64,000 nucleotides of DNA from Sulfurovum sp. TSL1 (GCF_019972135.1 NZ_BPFI01000002.1:1-64000), one strand, 5' to 3'; counted from the stretch's first letter, positions 27,678 to 36,494 are shown. Numbers and translations are program-made. The notes: generated by a model not told the origin, from the sequence alone.

Positions 27678-28932
27678 AGTAGGGATTCTAGGTGTAGGTA
27701 CAGTCGGTGCAAGTGTTGCAAAGATACTTGAAGAGAACGGTGACATTATCGAAGCGAGAGCCGGAGAAAAGATCGTTGTAAAATCTGGTGTGGTAAAAAA
27801 TCTTTCCAAAGAGAGAGGGGTAAGCATTACGCTGAGCGATGATCCCTACGATGTGATCGATGATCCTGAGATCGACATCGTTATAGAATTGATGGGTGGT
27901 GTGGAAGAGCCTTATGCACTTGTCAAAAAAGCACTTGAAAACGGTAAAGCGGTGGTCACTGCGAACAAGGCACTGCTTGCATACCATCGTTATGAGCTTC
28001 AGGAGATAGCCGGTGACATCCCTTTGATGTATGAAGCAAGTACGGCTGGCGGTATACCTATCATCGGTGCATTGCGTAACGGGCTTTCTGCGAACCACAT
28101 AGAGTCTATCCAGGGGATCATGAACGGTACATGTAACTATATGCTTACCAAGATGATCAATGAGGGTGCACAGTATGATGAGATCCTTAAAGAGTCTCAG
28201 GAGCTAGGGTATGCAGAGGCTGACCCTTCGTTTGATGTGGGTGGGTTTGATGCTTCGCACAAATTGCTTATTTTGGCAAGTATCGCCTATGGGTTGGATG
28301 CAAAACCTGAAGATATCCTCATTGAAGGTATAGAGAATATCACGCAAACGGATGTCTCTTTTGCAAAAGAGTTCGGTTATGAGATCAAATTGCTCGGTAT
28401 AGCCAAAAAAGTGGGTCAGGGGGTAGAGCTCAGAGTCCATGCTACCATGATACCGCAAGAGTCCATGATCGCCAAAGTGGACGGTGTGATGAATGCCGTT
28501 ACGGTGGTAGGTGACCGCGTAGGTGAAACGATGTACTACGGACCAGGTGCAGGCGGTGATGCGACTGCTTCAGCCGTGATAGCGGACATTGTGGACATTG
28601 TTCGTGGGAACCAGGGGCCTATGCTCGGGTATAAAAAAGGTTTAGAGAGCGGGTTGAAGCTTCTGCCTAAAGAGGATATCGTGACCCAGTACTACCTAAG
28701 ACTGGAAGTGGATGATAAAAGCGGTGTACTGGCCGCGATCACTTCAACCCTTGGGAAATTTGATATCTCTATAGAAGCGATGCTGCAAAAACCTACGAAA
28801 AATGACGAGATAGCCAAACTGCTCTTTACGACACATACCTGTAAAGAGAGTAAAATGCAAGATGCCATCATCGCTTTAGAAAAACTGGATGTGGTACATG
28901 GTAAGATCGCTATGATAAGGATAGAGAAGTAA
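27670..28932 (+). CDS. hom: homoserine dehydrogenase
   Basis: 420-aa monofunctional homoserine dehydrogenase, reducing aspartate semialdehyde to homoserine for threonine and methionine. The NAD(P)-binding GVGTVGASVAKIL is at the N-terminus, with VVTANKALLA, the substrate loop GGIPIIGALRNGL, GIMNGTCNYMLT and ELGYAEADPSFDVGGFDA following in order. An ACT domain occupies about residues 340-418 (YYLRLEVDDKSGVLAAIT), consistent with feedback control by an amino acid. It overlaps the aminotransferase gene by 8 bases. Confidence 0.95.
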   Translation: MVKVGILGVGTVGASVAKILEENGDIIEARAGEKIVVKSGVVKNLSKERGVSITLSDDPYDVIDDPEIDIVIELMGGVEEPYALVKKALENGKAVVTANKALLAYHRYELQEIAGDIPLMYEASTAGGIPIIGALRNGLSANHIESIQGIMNGTCNYMLTKMINEGAQYDEILKESQELGYAEADPSFDVGGFDASHKLLILASIAYGLDAKPEDILIEGIENITQTDVSFAKEFGYEIKLLGIAKKVGQGVELRVHATMIPQESMIAKVDGVMNAVTVVGDRVGETMYYGPGAGGDATASAVIADIVDIVRGNQGPMLGYKKGLESGLKLLPKEDIVTQYYLRLEVDDKSGVLAAITSTLGKFDISIEAMLQKPTKNDEIAKLLFTTHTCKESKMQDAIIALEKLDVVHGKIAMIRIEK

Positions 28933-28942
28933 AGGAGCACGG

Positions 28943-29440
28943 ATGGCAAAAGATCACTATTTCGACATATCAGCTAAACTGGATATGATGGAGCTTAAAA
29001 ATGCGCTTGTGATGGCTGAGAAAGAGGTTGCTACGCGGTTTGATTTTAAGGGTTTGGTAGCTGAGTTCAAGCTCAATGAGGCTGCTAAGACTTTGAGCCT
29101 CAGTTCTTCTACGGATTCAAAGATTGATGCACTCAAAGATATACTTATCTCTAAACTGATCAAAAGAGGTATCGCAGGAAAGTCACTTGAAGAGGTGAAA
29201 ACTGAGGGTATATCGGGAGGTAACGTAAAAGTGATCTACCGTATCGTTGACACGATCGATAAAGATGAAGCGAAAAAGATCGTTAAAGCGATCAAAGAGT
29301 TGAAGATAAAGGTCACACCATCTATACAGGGTGATGAAGTACGTGTATCGGGTAAAAAGATAGATGATCTCCAAGCGGTGATGGCTGAAGTGAAGAAGTT
29401 GGATCTGAAGGCACCGTTGGTGTTTGGGAATTTTAAATAA
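28943..29440 (+). CDS. YajQ-family nucleotide-binding protein
   Basis: 165-aa UPF0234/YajQ protein. It opens with KDHYFDISAKLDMMELKNAL and contains TRFDFKG and the paired alpha/beta repeats of the family (KVTPSIQGDEVRVSGKKIDDLQ). YajQ homologues bind cyclic di-GMP or nucleic acids in some bacteria; the role here is unknown. AAAGGAGCACGG precedes the ATG, 10 bases after hom. Confidence 0.93.
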   Translation: MAKDHYFDISAKLDMMELKNALVMAEKEVATRFDFKGLVAEFKLNEAAKTLSLSSSTDSKIDALKDILISKLIKRGIAGKSLEEVKTEGISGGNVKVIYRIVDTIDKDEAKKIVKAIKELKIKVTPSIQGDEVRVSGKKIDDLQAVMAEVKKLDLKAPLVFGNFK

Positions 29441-29465
29441 TTATTGAATGAGTTTGATTTCTTTT

Positions 29466-29601
29466 GCATACTTACTTGTATGCTAGTTGAGACTTTGTTT
29501 CTCTCTTCATTTTTTTAGACAAAACGAAGCAAAAAATCGTCGTGGCTCTCGAATCGCTTCGCTTACGAGGGCGTTCGCCACGACAAGGCACGCTTTGCGT
29601 G
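29466..29601. repeat. cluster of intergenic palindromes (possible dispersed repeat)
   Basis: Three dyads follow yajQ. GCATAC/GTATGC spans 29466-29483. A long-range GTCGTGGC/GCCACGAC spans 29539-29584, with a CTCG/CGAG stem inside. A tight CACGC-TTT-GCGTG spans 29589-29601. The segment is locally GC-richer than its surroundings. It lies between convergent genes. It could be a terminator array or a copy of a genome-wide palindromic repeat. Confidence 0.5.
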
Positions 29602-29626
29602 ATTTATGAAAGAATGTACAGTGTTC

Positions 29627-29875
29627 TTATGAACAGTGTCCGCCACCACAGCATCCGCCTGAAGCAGCTGCTTGAGGTGCTTTCATAGCGATGCTAAAGT
29701 TATCACCACTTTCACTAAGTTCAAATCCATGTTTACCACAGAATTTTTCATTCATATGGCTTACCATACCTTGTGCTTTCATCATCGCATCATCTTTGTT
29801 ATCAAACGTAACATTGTTTTCTAGTTCACTTCTTTTGAAGCATCCGCATTCTTGAGCTATATTTATAGTTGACAT
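29627..29875 (-). CDS. small cysteine-rich conserved-type protein (82 aa) with CCGGGHC tail
   Basis: 82-aa protein starting after AAGGATTTACA. It has an ECGCFKRSE motif near the N-terminus, a central Cys in EKFCGKHGF, and a C-terminal GGCCGGGHCS. The seven cysteines and terminal histidine suggest metal or sulfur binding in the cytoplasm; no signal peptide is present. The tail resembles those seen on metal-trafficking or persulfide-handling proteins, but I cannot name a family. It lies alone between convergent yajQ and the MFS carrier gene. Confidence 0.7.
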   Translation of the reverse strand: MSTINIAQECGCFKRSELENNVTFDNKDDAMMKAQGMVSHMNEKFCGKHGFELSESGDNFSIAMKAPQAAASGGCCGGGHCS

Positions 29876-30000
29876 TGTAAATCCTTAGTTTATAATTTTT
29901 CAGATAGTAACAGAGTTATATTAATAATAGCTTTATTATTGAATAAATAAGAGAATTTTACTCTTATTTATTCAAAGAGAGTCAGTAAAGAATACTAAAA

Positions 30001-31251
30001 CTAAGCTATTGCTTGATTTTTTTTAATTTTTTTGATGTTTGCAAGCATGAGTAGAGAGGTCATAAGGGCAACAACGAAAAGACCGACAAAGACATAAAGC
30101 GTACCCGTATAACTCCCTGTTGTATCTTTGACATAAGCGATAATGATAGGCCCTACAAGACCTGCCAAAGCCCAGGCAGTGAGGATATACCCGTGAATAG
30201 CACCAAGTTCTTTGGTACCGAATATATCGCCGATGTATGCAGGAACGGAAGCGAATGCACCGCCGTAACATGTCATGATATAATAAAGGAGTACCTGGAA
30301 GAGCAGTATACTTGTCACGGTTGTCAGCATATAGAATGCAACGATCTGTGTGATAAAGAAAAGTACAAAGACGACAGGTCTTGTAAGGTAATCTGAGATA
30401 CTTGCCCATGCAATTCTACCTGCACCGTTGAAGATACCCATAAGTCCTACGGCTGAGGCTGCAGCCAAAGCAGAGATACCGATCACTTCCTGCAGGAGCG
30501 GGGAAGCTACAGAGATAATGGCAATACCGCAGGTTACATTGATAAAAAGCATGATCCAAAGCCCATAAAATCTGGCAGTTTTGACGGCTTCATCACGTGT
30601 AATGTTTACCAGATCTTCTTTGAGCTTCTTTTTACCCGCATTGATGGCAGCAGTGAAATGTGCCGGCATATACCCTTCTGGAGGATTAGCGAGATATTGT
30701 GCTGCGGTAAACATCACAAGGAAGTAGATAGAACCCAGGATATAAAACGTTGAAGAGATACCTACGGCATCGATCAGTACCTTGATGGCAGGTCCTGAGA
30801 TAGCAGAGGCAAAACCAAAGCCCATGATGGCAAGTCCTGTTGCCATACCCCGTCTGTCCGGGAACCATTTCACCAGCATGGAGACAGGAGAAATATATCC
30901 TATACCAAGACCGGCTCCTCCTAGAACACCGTAAGTGAAATAGAGAAGCAGTTTTGATCCCAGGTAGATAGCCAGACCCGAACCCACAGTCCCCAGCCCG
31001 AATAAAACAGCGGCAAGTGTCGCAGCCACTCTGGGTCCTTTACGCTCTACAAATTTACCCATCAGCGCGGCAGAGAGACCCAGAAAGAAGATCGCAATAG
31101 AAAAGGTGATCGTTACATCGGTAAGTGTCCAGTTCATGGTGGACTGTATAGGTTTGACGTAGACGCTCCATGCATACACAGAGCCTATAGAGATATGAAT
31201 GGCCATCGCAGCCAGGGCCATGAACCAGCGGTTTTTAACTTTTTTCACCAT
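30001..31251 (-). CDS. MFS transporter, oxalate/formate antiporter (OFA) type
   Basis: 416-aa polytopic inner-membrane carrier with 12 hydrophobic helices. The first helix region AMAIHISIGSVYAWSVYVKPI and the internal motif WFPDRRGMATGLAIMGFGFAS are typical of the OFA branch of the major facilitator superfamily. Basic loops (GKFVERKGPR) sit in the usual positions. It is divergent from the formate dehydrogenase gene with shared regulatory sequence, which makes formate or a related monocarboxylate a reasonable substrate. That is inference; OFA homologues also carry other acids. Confidence 0.82.
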   Translation of the reverse strand: MVKKVKNRWFMALAAMAIHISIGSVYAWSVYVKPIQSTMNWTLTDVTITFSIAIFFLGLSAALMGKFVERKGPRVAATLAAVLFGLGTVGSGLAIYLGSKLLLYFTYGVLGGAGLGIGYISPVSMLVKWFPDRRGMATGLAIMGFGFASAISGPAIKVLIDAVGISSTFYILGSIYFLVMFTAAQYLANPPEGYMPAHFTAAINAGKKKLKEDLVNITRDEAVKTARFYGLWIMLFINVTCGIAIISVASPLLQEVIGISALAAASAVGLMGIFNGAGRIAWASISDYLTRPVVFVLFFITQIVAFYMLTTVTSILLFQVLLYYIMTCYGGAFASVPAYIGDIFGTKELGAIHGYILTAWALAGLVGPIIIAYVKDTTGSYTGTLYVFVGLFVVALMTSLLMLANIKKIKKNQAIA

Positions 31252-31312
31252 TGAATATTCCTTAGATTTGAATTGTAGGGATTATATCCGGGCTGTCAAT
31301 ATAGGTACTCGA

Positions 31313-31332
31313 CACTAATGGATACATTAGTG
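31313..31332. promoter_or_regulatory. perfect dyad 1 in the carrier/formate dehydrogenase divergent region
   Basis: CACTAATG-GATA-CATTAGTG: 8-bp perfect arms, 4-nt spacer, 62 bases upstream of the MFS start and just upstream of the plus-strand -10 box. Operator-like. Confidence 0.5.
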
Positions 31333-31342
31333 ACCTTTTAGA

Positions 31343-31348
31343 TATAAT
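31343..31348 (+). promoter_or_regulatory. -10 box for formate dehydrogenase gene
   Basis: TATAAT in AGATATAATTCG, giving a leader of about 85 nt before ATG 31441. Confidence 0.5.
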
Positions 31349-31395
31349 TCGACAGATAGTAACAACGCTTACTTAAAAAAACATGATTTTAATTA

Positions 31396-31422
31396 TAAAT
31401 AGGATAAAATTAGTCCTATTTA
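31396..31422. promoter_or_regulatory. perfect dyad 2 in formate dehydrogenase leader
   Basis: TAAATAGGA and TCCTATTTA are perfect 9-bp arms separated by 9 bases, 18 bases before the start codon. It could be a repressor site downstream of the promoter or an RNA hairpin occluding the ribosome binding region. Confidence 0.5.
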
Positions 31423-31440
31423 AGTACAAAAGGGTACATA

Positions 31441-33534
31441 ATGACAAAAAAAGCTGATAATGACTATGAAATAATAGACAGTGTTTGTGCATATTGTGGT
31501 GTGGGTTGTGATATTGCCGCTGAGGTCGATACAAAAGAGAATAAAATCAAGAAGATCTTTGCACATCCGGATGGTGCGACATCTGAAGGAAAACTTTGTA
31601 TCAAAGGAACACAAGGATACGATTTTGTGGATGCAAAAGAGAGACTAAGAACACCCCGTATCCGTAAAAGCTTTTTAGAGAAGAACCCTGAGATCAAAAC
31701 AGCGATCGCAGGTTCGCTCACCGATCTGGATGACACGTGGTATGAGACTGATCTGGATGCTGCTACCACTGCAGGGGCCATGAAGCTCAAAGGGATCCAA
31801 TCCCAATATGGTGAAAAATCTGTCTGTTCACTCGGAGGAGCCAGAACTTCATGTGAGTCAGCGTATTATTTTCAAAAGTTCACACGCTATACCTTGAACT
31901 CTCCACACGTAGACAATTGTGCCAGAGTCTGTCACTCTCCTTCACTCAAGGGGATGAGACTTACCATCGGTGAGGGGGCGGCAAGTAACCCGTTTGATGA
32001 TATCTACAAAACAGAATTTATGATCGTGATGGGTTCGAACACGACCGAGGCACACCCGATCGTCGGTAACCGTATGATCAAAGCGGCACAAAAGGGTACA
32101 CCTATCGCATGTTTTGATGTGCGCGAGATCAAACTGCATAAATTCTCAAAATATAAAGCAGTCACTCCGCATGAAGCGAATCTGCTTGTGCTCAATATGA
32201 TGGCATACACGATCATTACCGAAGAGTTGTATCATAAAGATTTTATCAAAAACAGAACAAAGAACTTTGAACACTTTAAAGAGAGCATTTTAAATGATCC
32301 CTATGCGAATCCTGAATTTTTCAGAGAAGTGGAAGGGTATGAGTATTTGGCAGATATGCTCCCGGAGATCGCGCGTGAGTATGCCACAAAGAAATCTCTT
32401 ATTTTATGGGGACTTGGGATCACTGAACATGTAGATGGCTCTTACGCTGTTATGGCCATCGTTCACTTGGCACTGATGACCGGGAATATCGGTAAAGATG
32501 GTGCGGGTGTGATGCCGCTGCGCGGTCAGACCAACGTGCAAGGTGCCTGTGATATGGGTATGCTCCCCTACTATGCACCCGATTATACGGCGCCAAAAGA
32601 GGTGGGACTTATGACACCTCAGTTGGTCGATGGCATGCTTGACGGAACGATCAAGGGTGTGTTGAATATCGGTGAAGATCTCACGCATATCCATCCAAAT
32701 ATCAATAAGATCACAAAAGCATTTGAAAACCTGGACCTTATCTTCGTACAAGAGTTGTTCATGACAGACATCGCTGAACGTGCAGACATTGTAGTGGGGG
32801 TAAAGTCAGCCTATGAAAAAACAGGTATCTACATCAATGCAATGAGAAAGGTCCACCTTTCAACGCCACTCGTCAAGTCTGATCTTCCGGATGATTGGGA
32901 AGTGATCAAACTTCTTGATGAGAAAATGGGAGGGGGATTTGATTTTGAAACCTCTGAAGATATCTGGAACGATGTAAGAAAAACGGCAACAAACAGATTT
33001 AGCGGTGCCTCTTATGAAATGCTTAGAGCCAATGAAAAGCAGGGTATTTCGTGGCCGATCACCGAAGAGGGTGGTACACCGGTACTGCACAGAGAAGACT
33101 TTAGAACAAAAGATGGTATCGGGGCATTCAGATACCATGGGTACAAACTCTCAGGGATGATCGAAGAGATACTAAATAAAGCACTGAAGGGCTACCATTT
33201 AACGACAGGAAGAATCATGGCCCATTACAATAACTCTGCGCAAACAAAATATACAGAGAACCTCATGAAAAAACATAAAGAGGATGTTCTTTTAGTACAT
33301 GAAAGCGACAGCGAAGATTTTCCAACAGAAAGGGTGATCCTCAAAACCGAGTATGGTCAGACCAATCCATTAAAGGTAAAATTCACAGATAAAGTGCGTC
33401 CGAAAACGCTCTATACCACGTTTCACCATGTGGATTCAAAACTCAATAACATTTTTGGTGACAAAAGTGATGAACTGATCATGACAGCGGCATTCAAATC
33501 GATTCAGGTCGATATTATTCCTGTAAGTGCGTAG
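31441..33534 (+). CDS. formate dehydrogenase-like molybdopterin oxidoreductase, cysteine type
   Basis: 697-aa molybdopterin oxidoreductase alpha subunit. The N-terminal [4Fe-4S] site is CAYCGVGC plus LCIKG (Cys16, 19, 23, 53). The metal-ligand residue is Cys164 in CARVCHSPS, corresponding to the selenocysteine of E. coli FdhF, so this is the cysteine form. GLGITEHVDGSY and PLRGQTNVQGACDMG are typical of formate dehydrogenases. No signal peptide is present and no beta or gamma subunit gene adjoins it, so it is a cytoplasmic stand-alone catalytic subunit with an unknown electron partner. moaA and moeA in this window supply its cofactor. Confidence 0.88.
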   Translation: MTKKADNDYEIIDSVCAYCGVGCDIAAEVDTKENKIKKIFAHPDGATSEGKLCIKGTQGYDFVDAKERLRTPRIRKSFLEKNPEIKTAIAGSLTDLDDTWYETDLDAATTAGAMKLKGIQSQYGEKSVCSLGGARTSCESAYYFQKFTRYTLNSPHVDNCARVCHSPSLKGMRLTIGEGAASNPFDDIYKTEFMIVMGSNTTEAHPIVGNRMIKAAQKGTPIACFDVREIKLHKFSKYKAVTPHEANLLVLNMMAYTIITEELYHKDFIKNRTKNFEHFKESILNDPYANPEFFREVEGYEYLADMLPEIAREYATKKSLILWGLGITEHVDGSYAVMAIVHLALMTGNIGKDGAGVMPLRGQTNVQGACDMGMLPYYAPDYTAPKEVGLMTPQLVDGMLDGTIKGVLNIGEDLTHIHPNINKITKAFENLDLIFVQELFMTDIAERADIVVGVKSAYEKTGIYINAMRKVHLSTPLVKSDLPDDWEVIKLLDEKMGGGFDFETSEDIWNDVRKTATNRFSGASYEMLRANEKQGISWPITEEGGTPVLHREDFRTKDGIGAFRYHGYKLSGMIEEILNKALKGYHLTTGRIMAHYNNSAQTKYTENLMKKHKEDVLLVHESDSEDFPTERVILKTEYGQTNPLKVKFTDKVRPKTLYTTFHHVDSKLNNIFGDKSDELIMTAAFKSIQVDIIPVSA

Positions 33535-33554
33535 ATCACATTAGGTTAATTTTG

Positions 33555-33573
33555 AGGTCGCGATTTGCGACCT
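33555..33573 (+). terminator. hairpin after formate dehydrogenase gene
   Basis: AGGTCGC-GATTT-GCGACCT, 7-bp perfect stem about 20 bases after the stop; no long T-tract. Confidence 0.55.
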
Positions 33574-33690
33574 TAGAGACTCTCCTGTTCTTCTTTGACT
33601 CTATTACATTTTTTAGAAAAAATTGTTGCTTTATAACTAATAGCCACAAAGCAACATGTAAACTTACTGAGAGTAGGAAATAGTCACTTT

Positions 33691-35964
33691 TTATAACTTT
33701 TCTCTTACAATCTTTACAGCCTTCACCATATTTTCCAAACTAGGTTTTACCTCTTCCCATTTACGTGTCTTAAGTCCACAATCAGGATTAATCCATAGTT
33801 GTTCTTTTGGTAAGACTTCTAGTAGAAGTTTGATTTGTTCTACGATTTCTTCTACTGATGGAATTCGTGGCGAGTGAATATCATATACACCTGGTCCTAC
33901 CTCTTGTTTGTATCCTACCTCTTTAAAAATCTTGAGTAGTTCATTCCCAGAACGTGCAGTCTCTATAGATATTACATCTGCATCCATTGCTTCTATCGTA
34001 CGTATGATGTCATTAAACTCTGAGTAACACATATGCGTGTGTATTTGTGTCTCTTTATTTGCTGTGCTGACAGAGATTTTAAAGTCTCTCACTGCCCACT
34101 CTTCATAGGCTTGAATATTTTCTAATCGTAGGGGGTAACCTTCTTTAAATGCCGCTTCATCTACTTGAATCATCTTTATACCTGCTTTTTGTAAATCATC
34201 TACTTCATCACTTAATACGATGGCTATCTGTTTAGATACTTCACCTCTTGGCATGTCATCTCTGACAAATGACCAGTTGAGTATCGTGACAGGGCCAGTG
34301 AGCATTCCCTTCATGATATGATCTGTTTTGCTTTGTGCGTAGGTCATCCACTCAATTGTCATAGGTTTTGGACGGCTGATGTCACCATAAATAAATGGAG
34401 GCTTTACACAACGGCTTCCGTAGCTTTGTACCCATCCATTCTGACTAAAGCCATACCCGTCTAACTGCTCTCCAAAGTACTCGACCATATCGTTTCGTTC
34501 TGGCTCACCATGCACTAACACTTCTAATCCACACTCCTCTTGAAAGCTGATACACGTATCAATATAATCTTTCATCTTTGCTTCATATGTTTCTTTTGAA
34601 ATAGCAGATTTTTTAAAGTCTGCTCTTGCTTTTCTTATCTCAGATGTTTGAGGAAATGAACCTATGGTAGTGGTAGCTAAATCTTTGTATCCTAAAATCT
34701 CTTTTTGGATTCTAATACGCTCTTCATATGTGCCTTCACGTTCGAGTTTTGTAAAGTTAGCAACTTTTCTTTGTATCGCTTTATTGTGAATACGGGCAGA
34801 GTTTTTTCTTGTTTTGTTCGCTTCTATGTTCGCCTTATATGCTACTGTTTCTTCTGTATTTAATAGCGCTATACTTTTAAAAAAGACTTTTGAGACGAGT
34901 GAGATTTCCTCCAGTTTTTCAACTGCGTAAGAGAGCCAGCTTTTTATTTCAGTATCCATTTTCTCTTCATATTTGAGCGTAAATGGTGTATGTAACAGTG
35001 AACATGAGGTTGAAACAATTATGTTATCTTTAGCCACATATTTTGAAATAGTTTCCAAAAGTTCAGTTGTCTGTGTAATATTGTTTTTCCAAATGTTTCT
35101 TCCGTCAACAACACCTGCTATAAGTTTTTTACCGCTGTTTGCTACAAGGTCTAAACTTTCAGTATTTTTTTCACCATGGTTAAAGTCAAGGCCAAGTCCC
35201 CAAACAGGTGTATGTACCAGTACTCTTGTTGCTTCATTTGAGTGTTCAAAGTAGGTTGTTACAATGATGTTAATGTTATTTGCGACTGAACAAAGAGCAT
35301 CATAACATGGCTTAATAAGACTAAGTACTTTTGGCTCTACACCTTTTACAAAGATAGGTTCGTCAATCTGTACGGTTACAGTATCATCTAGCTTTGCAAT
35401 TTCAGCCAATAGTGCTTCGTAAATTGGAAGGATTTTCCCAAAAAGTTCATATGTATCACCTCTGTCAACTCTTTTTGAGAGTCCTAAAAAAGTGATGGGT
35501 CCTATGAGGTTGATCTTGGTTTTGATGCCAAGTGCCTTGGCTTCTTTATATTCATTTAACACTTTTGTAGCATTGAGTACATAGTTATCTGTGGGAGAAA
35601 GCTCTGGTACGATATAGTGATAGTTGGTATTAAACCACTTTGTCATCTCCATAGCGACAGCATCTTTATTTCCACGAGCCATAGAAAAGTAGAGTTCTTC
35701 ATTTTCTAAATCTTTAAACCTTTGTGGTATCGCTCCTAGCATGATAGCAGTGTCCAGTACATTGTCATAAAGAGAAAAGTCATTTGATGAAATGAAATCA
35801 ATACCCGAATTCTTTTGATAGTTCCAGTGTCTTATTTTTAACTCTAGTGCGACTTTTTCTACTTCGTTAAAGTCTGTTTTACCAGCCCAAAAAAGTTCTA
35901 ATACTTTTTTTAATTCTCTTTCTTCCCCAATACGTGGGAATCCTACTACATAATTTTTTGACAT
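33691..35964 (-). CDS. metE: cobalamin-independent methionine synthase MetE
   Basis: 757-aa 5-methyltetrahydropteroyltriglutamate-homocysteine methyltransferase. The N-terminal half starts VVGFPRIGEERELKKVLELFW. The C-terminal catalytic half has TTTIGSFPQTSEIRKAR, the zinc ligands in THMCYSEF (His, Cys) and in INPDCGLKTRKW (Cys), and VQVDEAAFKEG in the form MIQVDEAAFKEGYPLR. It completes the homocysteine recycling begun by LuxS without vitamin B12. AAAGGAACAATT precedes the ATG. Two hand-counted lines are AT-rich (33 and 38% GC) and one is 43%, so recent acquisition is possible but unproven. An sORF lies upstream on the same strand. Confidence 0.96.
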   Translation of the reverse strand: MSKNYVVGFPRIGEERELKKVLELFWAGKTDFNEVEKVALELKIRHWNYQKNSGIDFISSNDFSLYDNVLDTAIMLGAIPQRFKDLENEELYFSMARGNKDAVAMEMTKWFNTNYHYIVPELSPTDNYVLNATKVLNEYKEAKALGIKTKINLIGPITFLGLSKRVDRGDTYELFGKILPIYEALLAEIAKLDDTVTVQIDEPIFVKGVEPKVLSLIKPCYDALCSVANNINIIVTTYFEHSNEATRVLVHTPVWGLGLDFNHGEKNTESLDLVANSGKKLIAGVVDGRNIWKNNITQTTELLETISKYVAKDNIIVSTSCSLLHTPFTLKYEEKMDTEIKSWLSYAVEKLEEISLVSKVFFKSIALLNTEETVAYKANIEANKTRKNSARIHNKAIQRKVANFTKLEREGTYEERIRIQKEILGYKDLATTTIGSFPQTSEIRKARADFKKSAISKETYEAKMKDYIDTCISFQEECGLEVLVHGEPERNDMVEYFGEQLDGYGFSQNGWVQSYGSRCVKPPFIYGDISRPKPMTIEWMTYAQSKTDHIMKGMLTGPVTILNWSFVRDDMPRGEVSKQIAIVLSDEVDDLQKAGIKMIQVDEAAFKEGYPLRLENIQAYEEWAVRDFKISVSTANKETQIHTHMCYSEFNDIIRTIEAMDADVISIETARSGNELLKIFKEVGYKQEVGPGVYDIHSPRIPSVEEIVEQIKLLLEVLPKEQLWINPDCGLKTRKWEEVKPSLENMVKAVKIVREKL

Positions 35965-36069
35965 AATTGTTCCTTTGAATATAACAATCCAAATGTTGCA
36001 CTAAAAAATAGAAAGAATTCTAGTGTAGCATTTAAATTAAATGTGTTTATAGAGTGTGTTATTGGTTAG

Positions 36070-36279
36070 TTATTTTGAAAGGATTGTAAATGGAGGATGT
36101 ACGCCCGTACGTCTAAAGGCAAAGTATGTACAGTAAAAAGGACATCTAGGGATGTAATGGTTTAAAAGCAATGTCATTCTTGTTTTGAGTTTAAAAAAAC
36201 AGTTGCAATGGCATGCTTTAATGGGAGCTAAAGGAGAATAAACCCCAGCAACGAATAATGAAGAAAAAATAGCTGGCAT
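36070..36279 (-). CDS. cysteine-rich small ORF (69 aa) upstream of metE
   Basis: ORF from ATG 36279, preceded by a perfect AAAGGAGGATCC, ending 105 bases before metE on the same strand. It contains CHCNC and CPFYC clusters (five cysteines), a hydrophobic start (PAIFSSLFVAGVYSPL) and a basic FRRTGVHPP stretch. A TATAAT box lies 29 bases upstream. It is either a small protein or a leader peptide co-transcribed with metE. Starting at the in-frame upstream ATG (36321) is unlikely because that lies before the -10 box. No family recognised with certainty. Confidence 0.5.
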   Translation of the reverse strand: MPAIFSSLFVAGVYSPLAPIKACHCNCFFKLKTRMTLLLNHYIPRCPFYCTYFAFRRTGVHPPFTILSK

Positions 36280-36307
36280 GGATCCTCCTTTATAAATATT
36301 TGATGAG

Positions 36308-36313
36308 ATTATA
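36308..36313 (-). promoter_or_regulatory. -10 box for the sORF-metE transcript
   Basis: Minus-strand TATAAT in CTGATATAATCTC; the start site should fall just before the AAAGGAGG of the sORF. Confidence 0.5.
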
Positions 36314-36473
36314 TCAGACACAATATTTATTAAATCTGAAGTTGTTTATTAATTTAGAAAGCTTGAGTTGATGTAAATTTATAAGGTTTCCTATTTTAAA
36401 AATTTGTGGAAGGTTTTGATGAGAAATATGTCAATATGACATGCTTTTGTACCCCCTCCTATTTTTTATTCTA

Positions 36474-36494
36474 TACTCCTAATCATTAGGAGTA
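36474..36494. promoter_or_regulatory. dyad in front of ORF6N remnant
   Basis: TACTCCTA-ATCAT-TAGGAGTA: perfect 8-bp arms, 5-nt loop. The right arm carries the GGAG used as ribosome binding site, so the hairpin or a bound protein could block translation. Confidence 0.45.

Noticed and set aside
29441-29626. CRISPR array in the palindromic region
   Set aside because: The dyads are different from each other and not regularly spaced direct repeats; no cas genes are present.
33691-35964. metE as a recently transferred gene from base composition
   Set aside because: Hand-counted lines gave 33, 38 and 43% GC, but hom gave 37% in one line too, so the difference is not convincing without full codon statistics.
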